64,000 nucleotides of DNA, taken from Motacilla alba alba. Taxonomy: Eukaryota; Chordata; Aves; Passeriformes; Motacillidae. The notes below the pieces were generated by a model. It had not been told where the DNA came from. It made no database searches and saw nothing but the letters and a program-made list of their open reading frames with translations. Each line of letters opens with the position of its first letter. Positions within the stretch are counted from its first letter, which is position 1. Shown one piece after another: positions 1 to 10,926 of the stretch. Location: positions 13,530,790-13,594,789 of the forward strand of contig NC_052017.1 in NCBI RefSeq assembly GCF_015832195.1. The letters are read 5' to 3'. The position numbers and the translations under genes were made by a program.

Positions 1-1504
1 ATGCAATAATAGATTACTTTAATAGTTGTAATGGAATTTTTCTCACTTGATTATTATAATTGGCTCAATAAGTAAAACATTTAAAAAATTTTATTTTGGC
101 AGTGCCAGCATGACAAAGGACTTACTTAGCATGAGAGTGTGCAAACAGATGTTGTTTAACTTCATAGGCAATAATTATTAATGGAAAGACGTTTCTTAAA
201 TGATTTTCTAAAGGATGCACATCTTTTCTGTAGGTGATCTTTCCTGCTGTCCAACTCTGAGAGCCCCCCCATATGATGCAATAGGTTTCTCAAAAAAAAG
301 GAAATAGTTTATTCTCCCTGTTTGCAGTGAACAGGACAAAAATACTGTATTTACAGGGGAAGTAAAAAAGATATTTTTGTCTAGTGAGAAGGAAGATGAA
401 GCACAGGAAGTAGATTACTTGTCAAGCTATGGATTTCTCCAACATGAGAAGTCTTTATGGTCACATGAGATTGGCATAACCAGGTAAAGCTTGTTTTATG
501 AGAGCAGGACTTTCAGGTCCCTTTCAGCCAGAGAAAGCCATTTGAATTCACTGAGCATTTTTTAAATTGTGTATTATATGGTATTTTATAGAGGTCCCAA
601 AGTAAACCTACTGATTTTTCTTTTTTGGGGAGGTAAGGACATTACTATTTTTCTGTTAGTCATGTAAGATTTTGTGATTTTTTTTAGGAATATTTGTCTT
701 GGTAAAATAATTTTTTGTGGCATGCTGTTCAGTTTTATTATTAATAATGTTATTACTATTATTGTTATTTACTAGTAGTATATACATAGAAGTTTGAGAG
801 AATGTTTTGCTAGGACTAAGAGGAGCAGAAAAGAAAAGGAGAACTGTTAGAGGTGATAGTATGACCCTTTGTGCTATAGCTCAAAATATAGAAAATTACC
901 TTGCCTTAACATAAGCTCAATATGTTATGGGAAGTTGGAAGTTCAAAGCTAGTGTTTTGAAAATTCGTACAAAAAGTATCTTTGCCAGAGAGGCAAATGT
1001 TTACTTTTTGTGTGTCTGAAAAAGAAAACTATAACTACTATGTTTAAACTGCTGTTATAATAAATATTTTTAAATAAGTATATTGCTTTGGCTTCTTTAA
1101 GAAACACCTCATTATTACTGCAGTGATCTTCAGGGTGCTTTTAATCAGAAAATCATGTAAATTGGTGTACTAGTTGGCAGCTAATAGGCTTCAGGCTTTG
1201 GATGAATTATTTTGTGCTCATACAAGTAATAGGCATATTAAATCTGAGCATTTCATCATCAAATCTCTAATAAAAGTGAACACATTGAATAGTCATACTT
1301 AGCACTTGTAACGTGCTTTGCTGCTCTGAAGAATTGCACAGACAGTTGGAGCCCTGTGTGTTGTTACCACTGCTTCAAAAAATAACCAAAAAACAACCCA
1401 GCTAAAGCAGTCAGTAATGCACATCACATTGATGGGGGAGGTGTGTATCAGAGGGGTTGTTTTATACATTTGTACTCCTCTCTGGATACTTACTGTTATA
1501 AGAT
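1..1504. other. AT-rich stretch, no gene seen
   Basis: Unique AT-rich DNA. The only structure is a degenerate TTATTA/TTATTG patch at about 735-780. No frame, repeat family or RNA gene is visible. Confidence 0.65.
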
Positions 1505-1545
1505 ATGGAGCAGATGGACCTCTTCTGTGGTCTAGTCCAACTGTT
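1505..1545 (-). mobile_element. Possible CR1 3' tail remnant
   Basis: On the plus strand the segment 'ggacctcttctgtggtctag' followed by 'tccaactg' resembles the reverse complement of the CR1 tail (GTTGGACTAGATGACCTC...AGGTCC). About 40 bases are recognisable and no more of the element is visible. It lies directly before an A-rich tract. A chance match is possible. Confidence 0.4.
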
Positions 1546-1576
1546 TTTGTTTCTTTAAGGTGGAAAATAATTAGGT

Positions 1577-1720
1577 AAACAAACAAAAAATCACCAAAAA
1601 CCCCAAAAAACAAAACAAAACAAAACAACAACAACAACAAAACCCCAACAAAACAAAAAAAAACCAACAAAAAAAAAAAACCCAAACAAAAACAAAACCA
1701 AAAAACCCTAGCCAAAAAAG
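1577..1720. repeat. A-rich low-complexity tract
   Basis: About 140 bases of almost pure A and C on the plus strand, with CAAAA and CAA units, CCCAA blocks and an A12 run at 1669-1680. On the minus strand it creates a long open frame (1299-1835) rich in Phe, Leu, Val and Cys, which is an artefact of composition and not a gene. A CR1-tail-like remnant lies just before it, so it may descend from slippage around an old insertion. Confidence 0.9.
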
Positions 1721-4700
1721 GGGCATAAGTAAGAAATCTATGGTTTTGTGAACTCATTTGCACATGCAGTTCACTGACTTGCTGACTTCTTGAATTCACA
1801 TGCAGGCACTTTGTGAAGCAAGTAGGAATCATCAAGTCCAGCTGTTAACCTAGAAGTTTTATGTATCATAATTGACTGGGTGGCACAGATATAAATGTCT
1901 CCATTTTATTAGGTGTCTCCCACTCTGTCTGACTCCAGATACTTATGAAGTTGCCATTTCAGTCTGAGACAATATGCTCTTCAGTGACAGTGGTGAGAAA
2001 ACAGATGGTACTTCATGGTAGCTCCATGCCCTAGAACTGCATGTATCTACTATGCAAGTACCCGAGTTTTATTCTTGGGCATGTTGAGTGGGGTGTTTTT
2101 GTTAAATCACAAATGAAGATGGGTGGTAGAAGATGAAGATGGACTTTGGGGTTGGCTATGGGGGCTACCAATTTCAGCAGCTGTGGTAAAAATTACCACC
2201 ACTTGCAAGATGTCTACTATTTTTCAGCACCTCACTTATTGCTTTGCGTAGCACTGTTTAGGGCTGTGGAGGGGAATATGAATTATGCAGCTTGTATACT
2301 AAATTTTTGTGGCCAAATATTGTTCACTTCAGTTTTCTGACTGCTTCGTATTAAACTTCTCTAGCCTCATTTTCAACTGCTTGCACCACGTGTCTGTGTC
2401 AAGAGAAATATTCTCAAGTCAAGCACGAGAAAAGCAGGGCATTCAAAAACATCAACCACATCTGAATCTTTTTCCCTGAATTTGCTGTCAGATTGTTGTG
2501 TGAAGGCTGCCTTGGAATCCCAGGGCTGAGCACATCCCATGTGCAAAGTGTAGCTTTGAGCTGGGTGTGTTCCTGCTTCCAGATTGCACCGTGGGATCAG
2601 GCCTGTGTCACACACATAAGTGGTTTGTGCTGCTTTAGATTAAATTACATTCCATCAGTGCTCTAGATTTTATTATCATCAAAAGAAACATTCAGTTCAC
2701 CTGCCACTTAATCTCCCCTCTTCCTTCTCTCCTATTCAAGACTGAGAACAAATGTTGACTGAAATTATTTTAAACCCACACATTTGAGACATATTAAACT
2801 TAATCTTTCTTGTCCTAGGATGTTTGAAGTTGTCTGCTTTGTCAATTATCAACATGTTGGCTTCTGCTGGACTACATTCAATACTCTTCTGTTTCATTAT
2901 AGAAAATTAAATTAGAATTGTGGGCTTAGCATACATTTTATCTCTTTTTATGCAGTCTTTCTAGTAATATGTTTTATGTTTTTAAATATTCAGATTTTTA
3001 ATCTTCAACCTACAATTTGTCTTTCAACAGTGGCAAGACGCATTTGCGTATGGAACTCTGCAATGTCTTTTCGAGACAATACATCCTCTACCCTAATGTA
3101 TTGTATCTATCTATTAGATTTCTCATATTAAATGAGTCATTTTAACATTCATTTTATTTATTTTTTTTAATCATGTGTCTAACAGCAGGCAGTGTTATTT
3201 TTCTTCCATGGGCTTTGCTTATCCACCCACTTCCTTTTTTGTCATGATGAATTTCCTTTGTAGTTGATTTTCTGATTTGACATCCCTCAGGCTTTGCCTT
3301 CTAAATCAATATCTTTCAGTGAATGTTGTTGTGATGAGCTCTCCCCTCTCCAATTTAAAGAATACTTAAGAATAACCCAAGTGAAGATTTTTTATGATAT
3401 GTCAATTTACTTTATCTTCTTGTGTCTGTTTCTCAGTCAAATCTAAATAAATTATTGTCTAAAGGTTTCTCATTTTCTACTCTTTTAAATTGCTACAGTC
3501 CAGATTTTTGTTTTCCAGGCTGGCATTTATCTTTGTCTTGTAGCTGTCCACATTTTGAAGTATACAAATACCACAGACCCTGATGTTCCTTCATTAAATG
3601 TATTTGAGGTGTTGACCAGATTATGGAAGTCATCAATTCCCTCTTAAGACAGAAAATGCATCTCAAGTTCTGTGGAAGAGGGGGAAAAATAAACTCTTTG
3701 TTTGCTTACTCATCTGGGAAACTACAGTCTGTTGCCGAAGTCAGTTATCATGAGCTTTGATTAGAAACCAGCAAAGACAGCTGCTGGAAAACATAGTGAG
3801 AAAGATTTTATCCGCTTAGAGAAGAGTTCCTTTGACTTTGGAAGAGCAGAGGGACATTGCTTAGGGAATATGAATATGCATTCCTTTTAATATGTAGATG
3901 GCTATGGATGTAGATATTCTAGCTTGCAGTGGTTGTTGTTGTTGTTACAGTGTCACTCTGTCTCTCTCTCTCAAGACTCTTTTATGACCCGAGGGTCCTT
4001 TTTTCTTTTATTTTAATTATTTGTGTTGCATCCATATGTGCAGACTTCTAGTATATCCGATTTTGCAAAATGTGCCTGTGAATTCATTTGGCTTTAGCTG
4101 AGTGATCACAAGTTTGCTAGTTTAGTCTTCCAAACAGATGGAAGGAGATACATGGTTAGATGCTACATTTCTGAGTGGTTTTACATGTCATTCCATTTAT
4201 CTGGTGATTTTCTCAACACAAAATTTCAACAATAAATTTTTAGTTCAGTCTTAGATACTTTGCTGGAAAGGCTTGTTAACCTATGAAGCTTCTTGACTGC
4301 TGCAGTTTTGGAGGTTTTCTTGATTTTGCAGATTTTCCAAGTTGCTGAAGGATTTTGCATACAGAAATATTGTGTGGTTGAAAAGATGAACCTGAAAACA
4401 TCACCACTCATGTTAATATTGCCATACAGAGCCACTTCCCTTTCCCAGAGTTCTGGTGCTCTGCTACTGTAAACAACTGGGCTGCTGTGGTGTCTCACCA
4501 AAAAGAGGAATGTTTTGTTGCCTTTCCAGTTTCCTCCATTTCGGATGGTCTGACCTCCTCCCAGTGGCAGGTCAGGAATCACAGAACCATTTGCTGAGAC
4601 AGATCTGCTCACTGGCTACACAGAAAACTCTCTTTTCTACCCAGGATAATTTTCTGCTGAGGCTGAGGCATCACTTTTCTCACAAAGTGCCTGGTGATCA

Positions 4701-5049
4701 GCAGAGCTGGACTTTGGTGAAAATGGTATTAGTTTATGAGTGTGGCTGTGGGAAAGGGAAGAAATGCTCATGGAAATGGCACAGACATAATTCTGTGTAC
4801 TCGGATGGCATCACCTTTCTGTCAACTGGCAGTTTAGGGTGGATGTGTGTCATGCTGTGCTTTTCCCCCTTCAAACCTAGAATGATATCAAGAGCTTCAC
4901 TGTCAGGAGTCAGACCTGGCTTCTTTCTGTCTTAGTTCCATGATATTTGCACTTACTTTGTTATGTTCATAGCTGACCCTAAAGTAAAGTACAAAGTGAT
5001 ACTGTTTTAAATCCTGTAGAGTTTTGCAGGTTTTTGCTAGGATTTTGGT
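1721..5049. other. No gene seen
   Basis: Unique AT-rich DNA apart from the short GTT and TC arrays. Two frames overlap head-on at 4226-4612 (minus, 128 codons) and 4456-4935 (plus, 159 codons). Neither peptide has a recognisable domain or a plausible splice context, and I treat both as chance. Confidence 0.6.
3932..3972. repeat. (GTT)5 and (TC)6 short arrays
   Basis: Five GTT units at 3932-3946 and six TC units at 3961-3972, separated by 14 bases of ordinary sequence. Short simple repeats. Confidence 0.9.
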
Positions 5050-5209
5050 AGGGGTGATTATCTCATTAGTTAGAGCAAGATGCCAGTAACACCAAGGTTG
5101 TGGGTTAGATCCCTGTGCAGGCCATTCACTTAAGAGTTGGACTCAGTGATCCTTGTGGGTCCTTTGCAACTCAGAATATTCAGCAAGTCTGTGATTCATT
5201 CTGTGTCAT
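5050..5209 (+). mobile_element. tRNA-derived SINE with CR1 tail (TguSINE1-like)
   Basis: The first ~70 bases read like a decayed isoleucine tRNA gene. An A-box-like segment lies near 5058-5075, the anticodon-arm region follows, and a B box (gggttagatccc, 5102-5113) has one change from the GGTTCGAATCC type. A CCA-like end follows at about 5120. The rest matches the 3' end of a CR1 LINE: a 'gttggactcagtgatcc' stretch at about 5137-5153, a 'ggtcctttgcaactcagaat' stretch, and a degraded ATTCTGTG repeat at the end. This head-tail combination is known for TguSINE1 of passerine birds, which borrows CR1 machinery to move. The A box is damaged and the copy differs from the consensus at several sites, so it is probably an old, immobile insertion. 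It is the only copy I see. Family name is from memory and is less certain than the SINE call. Confidence 0.85.
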
Positions 5210-7441
5210 TACTGTAATTGACAAAATAGCCATCTTATAAGGCTTGTTTCACCATTTCAATTTAAGAACTCCATGTTTTTCAGTTTAGGTATTTAAGTTT
5301 GGACTGACATCTATTTTCTATAATCCACTACGTCTTATTTTCAATCATTATCTATGATTTTGAAACAGTTACCTGAGGTTTTCTGCATTTTAAATTTGAT
5401 GCCTAAGAGGAGATCTCATCCTTGGAAACTGTTGACTACATAGTGTGCAAATATTGCTAGACCAAGATTAATACATACAGACACATGTTTATCTAAGGGG
5501 AACAAAAGGTGTTCTTAGCATTTGTGAAAGTGGATGATATGAAAAGAAAATCTGAAATTACATGGGAAGAAATAGTTTAGTAACTAATCACGAATCTTCT
5601 GAAATTTGAAGTTACTGATACAGCCCAACAGCAGTAAAATGAAAATATGAGGATCAGCTTTGACAGAATGACTAGAAGAAAGCTCTGAGAAGGGTGAAGA
5701 GGTTATTGATACTCCAGACGAAGAAGGGCCGCCTGAGCAGTGTCAGTGACCCCAGTGGGAGGAGATATAAAAGGAAGATTTTGGACACCTGAGCCTGGGT
5801 TGCTCAGGTGGAGCAGATGTTTTTAGTTTCACACCTGGCTTCTGCTCAGGAATGGCAATGTCCATGGTGTAGATGTACAAAACTAATGGGAATGTAGCTG
5901 ACGTATTTCTATTCTTTTATTGCAATTGCTTCGTTTTCTTTACTCCTCTGTTTGAAACCACATTGTTTAGGGCAGAGCAGCAGTAGTTCAAATTCCATTT
6001 TTAATTTGAAAGCAATGGGATTAAGTTACCTGGCAAGAATTCAGTGGTTGGAGTCTTGACATTTAAAACTGTTTATTTCACAGGATTAGACAGATTTCTT
6101 TTTCATCTTTAGTCATTGAAAAAAAATAAGCACATTCCTTGCATTAACATATAAGCCACTGCCTATAGAAGTGTTTAAGTAACTCTTAGTCTCTTTCATG
6201 GCATCCTTAAATTTTGAAGTTAATAGGTTATGATCTACTTTATAAAACCACATTTTTTTTCAAAAATTATAATAATTTCTTATAAAATTGTATTTCTATT
6301 TCTGTTAATTTGCACTCTGCCTTGCAGTATCATTGGCAAAAGCCAACATAAAATGTATTTCTTGTGTGGTAGTGATCAGAATGTTATGTGGGGTGCTGCA
6401 ACACAGCAATGAATGTAATGTCAGTGTATTTCGAAGGTCAGATATAGTGTATCAGGTGTGAGGGTACCTGACTCCAGGTAAGAAGAGCTTCTGGAGAGGA
6501 AAAGATGCTGAGAAATTGAACCACATTGGAACTTTACATCCTGGTACAGACTTCCCTGTGTTCAAGGGATCCTCAGGGAGACCTGAATGAGCCTTTTTTG
6601 GAATGCCTTTGCCTAGACCTTGCTACTGTTTGATTTAACATAGATATTGGAGAAGCTCCATGTACTTCAAGCTCCAGGGTGTTGGGTGTAACTGTATGGC
6701 AAATAACTAAGTTTGAGTCCTTGATGTTTATAGTTTGGGTGAGACAGAAGCAAGAGTAAAGCCAGAATGAGAGAGAAGGAAAAATATGAGATAGTTACAA
6801 GTTTCAGCTGAGTTCACTTAGTGGAAGATTATAATAGCATATTTTATACTGAAAAATATGAGTATATAAATAGGGATTATATGTATTTTGTAATTATTGG
6901 GTGTGATTATGTGATACATTTTGTTCATTCAAGGACATATTAGGCATTAGATAATTATACAGCAATGATGCAAAATTTGACACTAAAATTAGTGCTTTGA
7001 GATTTATATCTTTTTTTTTTTTATTTTAAGAAAGACCTTAAACAGTAAGGCCTTCAGGTATGTGCAGTGTTTACTGACTTGTTAGGGGTTAAGATGTTAC
7101 TGTGCCCTTTCCTGAATCTGCTCATTTCCAAAGCTTAACCCTTTAAAATACTCTATTCAGCTCATTTCTGTGGCAAGCTGTGACACTTAAATAAAACAAA
7201 GATTACATTCTCAGATCAATGACAGATCACACAAAAATGCTTTCTTCTATCCTTGCTTCTGACCGTATGTTTAAAAAGTCACAGGAAGCCAGCCTGTAAT
7301 CTGTGGTTAAGAGTTTAAAATCACATGCATTTTTTTGTGACACATACATGTGGAGTGCTGTAGCAGTCTGTATTAGCTCTAAAGGCTCTGTGATTTGACC
7401 TTGACATCTGTCAGATATCTTCTCTCACACACACCCCTACC
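5210..7441. other. No gene seen
   Basis: Apart from the TATA-like box and hairpin at 5764-5810, this is unique AT-rich DNA. A hydrophobic 60-codon frame at 6230-6412 is a product of its T-rich sequence. Confidence 0.65.
5764..5810 (+). other. TATA-like box and perfect 9-bp hairpin
   Basis: A TATA-like string (atataaaagg, 5764-5773) lies 12 bases before a perfect inverted repeat: cacctgagc (5786-5794), a 7-base loop, and gctcaggtg (5802-5810). Each arm contains an E-box-type core (CACCTG and CAGGTG). No open frame of note follows, so I do not call a promoter. A remnant of a retroelement end, or chance, are both possible. Confidence 0.4.
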
Positions 7442-7459
7442 AAAAAAAAAAAAAAAAAA
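7442..7459 (+). repeat. A18 homopolymer
   Basis: Eighteen A directly after a CA-rich stretch (cacacacaccccta). Simple slippage tract. Confidence 0.95.
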
Positions 7460-10400
7460 GGGAGATGGGCATTTTGGAGCTCACATATGTGTATGTGATT
7501 TTACTTCCCTTAAAACTACTCCCCCGGTTACTTTGTATTTTAGCTGCTGTTTTTAAAAGCCATCTACATATATTTTAGTGTTATTTTCCTGTGTGCTAAA
7601 ATTTTACATCTGATGTATATGAATATTCTTTTCTTTTTGAATAATTTTGGTCTGAGAAGTCATATTTTCACACTGATTACTCAATGCCTTCAGCAGATAG
7701 TCTTCAAACCTAGAGTGATGCTTTAACTGGTAGCTTTTACATGGAGGCTGAACAGACCTCACACAAAAATTTGTCATGAAATCCTGAAACATGCAGCAAG
7801 GAGGAGAGAAATTTGTACAAAGTGAGACTGCAATACCAATAGGGAAATTTGAGGGGATTGTATTAGTTTCTGTGACAGATTAATGTTGTCTCTGCAGCAT
7901 TGTCCTCCAATATTCTCCATACCAATATTATCAGGGTATCTTTAACCAACTTAAAATTTAATGCCTCAAATAATGGAATATCCATTCTCATCCTAAGAAA
8001 ATTTCACATGCCTAATAAAATGCATGTGACCCACCTGATTTTTCGAGGATGAATGTTTCTGGCTTATTTTGTAAGACAGCACAATACCTGCAAAGCTGCA
8101 CCAATCCCATTGGAATTATTTGTGGCTTCAGTGGATAGACCTGTACATTCTGTTCAGTGTAGACTGTTAGCGTTTAGAGAGAATTGTTTTGCAGTCATTT
8201 TATAAAGACAGAGGAGAGGGAAAGATATCTGTAAATATTCTAGGCATATTTCAGTCTTAAGACAGTGTCTTGACCCTTGAGAATATTCACTTAAAATCTC
8301 AGGTTTTTAACTGTTCCTTTAGTTGCTTGTGTTTCAAGGATATTGGTTTCTCTGATTTAGCTGTTTGTGTAAATTTTATGGATGGAATGCAGTGACATGT
8401 AAATCATCAGTAGTTTTTGGCCCTTTGATAGATAAAAACAGATAAAATGAGAGCATTCTATCTTACAAAAAATCCAAGAAATTTCAGGAAGTAAGTTTGC
8501 TCAAAGAAAGAAGCTGATTTAACAGTGCTGTGATTTGTGTATCACCAGTGGGAGGTGGCGTGTTTAATATTGTGTAGAAGCATAAGGCTCTTATTGTCTG
8601 TGATAGTATTTGAAGTGTATTTTTCCTTTCTAAATCTGCAATCCATAGCTATAGCAACAAATAAATATAGCACTCACGTTTACAACACAGTTATTATATT
8701 TTACATTTGCTATAAAAGGTATATTTTAAAATAATTCTCAGAAGATAGATTATAGCAGTTTTATATCAGGGTTAGCTTTCTAATGGGTCCTCAGAGTGAG
8801 AATGTGCAGCATTTGCTGTTTATTAAAATGAACCACTAAGTTTTCTAGACCTGGTGTTAATGTTATGAATTGCATTAGGAATTAGATGTTCAAACTATGC
8901 ACGTGATTGTATTTCAGAATATTCTGGGGTTTTTTTTATATCAATTATCTCAGGAATTTCATGGTTAACTACAGTTTGCCACAGTTATAAAGCAGGAACT
9001 CTTATTTATTGGTCAAGTACTATATTTATGTTTGAACAAAACACCTTTTGTTTTACTTTGCTTATCAACAACCACTACTGTTTTCAGCTAAGGTTACATT
9101 TAATAATTAGGTTTTCTAGGGGCAAGAAGTCAACTATATCTTTAATGAGTTCCGTGACATCACTGGTGCTGCTTATGCTCCTTGGCAATAGTCTGCTTTG
9201 TGTGAGCAGATCACATTAGCTTTAAGAGAGTAGCACAGATGCCAAGGTCAGGGCATTGGTAAGTAAGAGATCTTTGAGTAAAATAAAGGCCTAAAACTAT
9301 CCAAGGCAAGGGAACAATGAACTGCTGTTCAGCAATATGGTAGCAGCTCTCTAAAGTTATTTTGTTCCATGTTTGAGTGTTTCCTATGTATCCTTTGCCT
9401 GTGATGGTTGGGTGAGGAGCAAGCAGGATCCTGAAGGTTTGGGCTAAAAGTGGTAAGAAGAAAAAATATGCTGACTCCATAATAGTACTGCCCTTTCTGC
9501 TGTTTTTCATGTTTGAGCACTCCAAATGTGGTGGCACCTTTAATCTATGATGCAACCCTCATAATCAGTTGGAAATTGGCAAAAGGAGAATTTGTGGTGG
9601 AACTCTTTTTAAGATCTGGTTGAGAAGGCCTGCTTTTGTAATTGGTCCATGGGTTAGCACTGACAAACAGAAATATAGTGCAAAAGGCTATTGTTTCATC
9701 TCTGTTCCAGAGGTCAAATTGGCAAAATCTCACTCATTTACTACACATTCCTATGTATTGTGTACAGAGGAAGAACTGGACCTGCTTTTTGCCTGAAGTC
9801 AGAGAGAAGACCAGGGGACAGAATTAGTACAAAGAAAATGGGAAGGAAAGCAGTGAAACAAATTCCCGTGGAGAGTGAAAGCCAGTAATGGGTGTTATAG
9901 CAGGTAGAAAAGAAGGAGAAAATGCTGAAGAAAAAGAGCATGCACTGGAAATAGCCTTCAACCAAAACCAGTGTTCACAGAGAGAAGTGGTGGAATAATA
10001 CACAGATATCTCTGTGAGATTTAAAAATTGCGCATCCCATCAGGCTGAGTAACATTCATCCATGTGTTGCATACTTTGGAAATGTTAATTTTTTTCCATG
10101 GCACTTGCCAGCTTGCTCTCATAGATTCAAAATGCAGCCTCTGCTGGTTGAGTTAGAACTAGCTGAGGAATAAACATGCCCAATTACTGAAATATGTCAG
10201 ACAAAAAAGATGCCATACATAGAATGAGGGGAATAGGAAGATTGCTTTTCCCTCACGGGGATTGGCAACAATAACAGTAAAAGTTAACTGCACTCATGCA
10301 TTCCAAGTGATTTAAAAACTTAAAACGTCATAGCACATTTTTTATGTGATGGCTTTATCTCATTGCCAGGGCAAGGTCCCATTACTGCCAGGATGTAGAG

Positions 10401-10469
10401 CTACGAAAGCAAGCACTTAAAGCCACTGCAAGACCTACCAACTTGGAAGTTCCTTAATGACTAATGCCT
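7460..10469. other. No gene seen
   Basis: Unique AT-rich DNA. Several short frames overlap on both strands between 9211 and 9965 (none over 114 codons). Mutual overlap in different frames, with no domain in any, argues against coding. No repeat family recognised. Confidence 0.65.
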
Positions 10470-10740
10470 GAAAAATGAGGTGCCTGGACTGGGGAAGAGG
10501 CTTCATGTTTAATTTGGGATTGTTCGGTGCCCTGAGCTCCGCTTCTGTGCGTGACCAAAGCCGAGCTAATCCAAGTAGCTTGACATTTCTCTGCCTACTC
10601 CCATCTGTGTGCGCGGAGCACAGCGGGCGAGCACTGACTCAGCTGGAGGCCTTGCACAGCGTGTTGTGGTAGCTGCTGAAACAAAGGGGAGCCAAGCTCA
10701 TCATCTGACACCAGAGTGGATACAGCAGCATTTAGCAAAT
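10470..10740. promoter_or_regulatory. CpG-dense block with ARE/MAF-type site
   Basis: Nine CpGs fall between about 10525 and 10665, far above the surrounding DNA. TGACTCAGC at 10635-10643 fits both the AP-1 core and the antioxidant/MAF element (TGAC-NNN-GC). It overlaps an E-box-type CAGCTG at 10640-10645. The block has no long open frame. I infer a possible enhancer or conserved non-coding element. The alternative is a decayed retroelement end that has kept its CpGs. Conservation was not tested. Confidence 0.3.
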
Positions 10741-10895
10741 GAAAGATGGGAAATTGTTTTTCACCTTTTTGTGCCTCATTTCTTCCTTTGTCACAACTGT
10801 ACCATTGTTGAACAAAAAAATTCCCTGGGACAGAAGGCTTTATTTTCCCTGAAGTGTATGAGGTCTTGCTGAGGATTCCCAGCTGTTTATGCCCT

Positions 10896-10899
<4 letters not shown>

Positions 10900-10926
<27 letters not shown>
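10900..10926 (-). repeat. T27 homopolymer
   Basis: A run of 27 T on the plus strand. Read on the minus strand it is an A tract immediately preceded by 'ccagaataa', so an AATAAA-like string abuts the run. No recognisable gene copy lies upstream on that strand. Confidence 0.95.

Noticed and set aside
1299..1835. 178-codon minus-strand open frame, the longest in the window
   Set aside because: Most of it is the translation of the A/C-rich low-complexity tract (Phe, Leu, Val and Cys runs). No domain, and composition explains its length.
4226..4935. Overlapping frames of 128 (minus) and 159 (plus) codons
   Set aside because: They overlap on opposite strands, encode no recognisable domain, and are within chance length for 64 kb.
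5050..5120. A functional tRNA-Ile gene
   Set aside because: The A box is damaged, the stems do not pair well, and the segment continues into a CR1 tail, so it is a SINE head.
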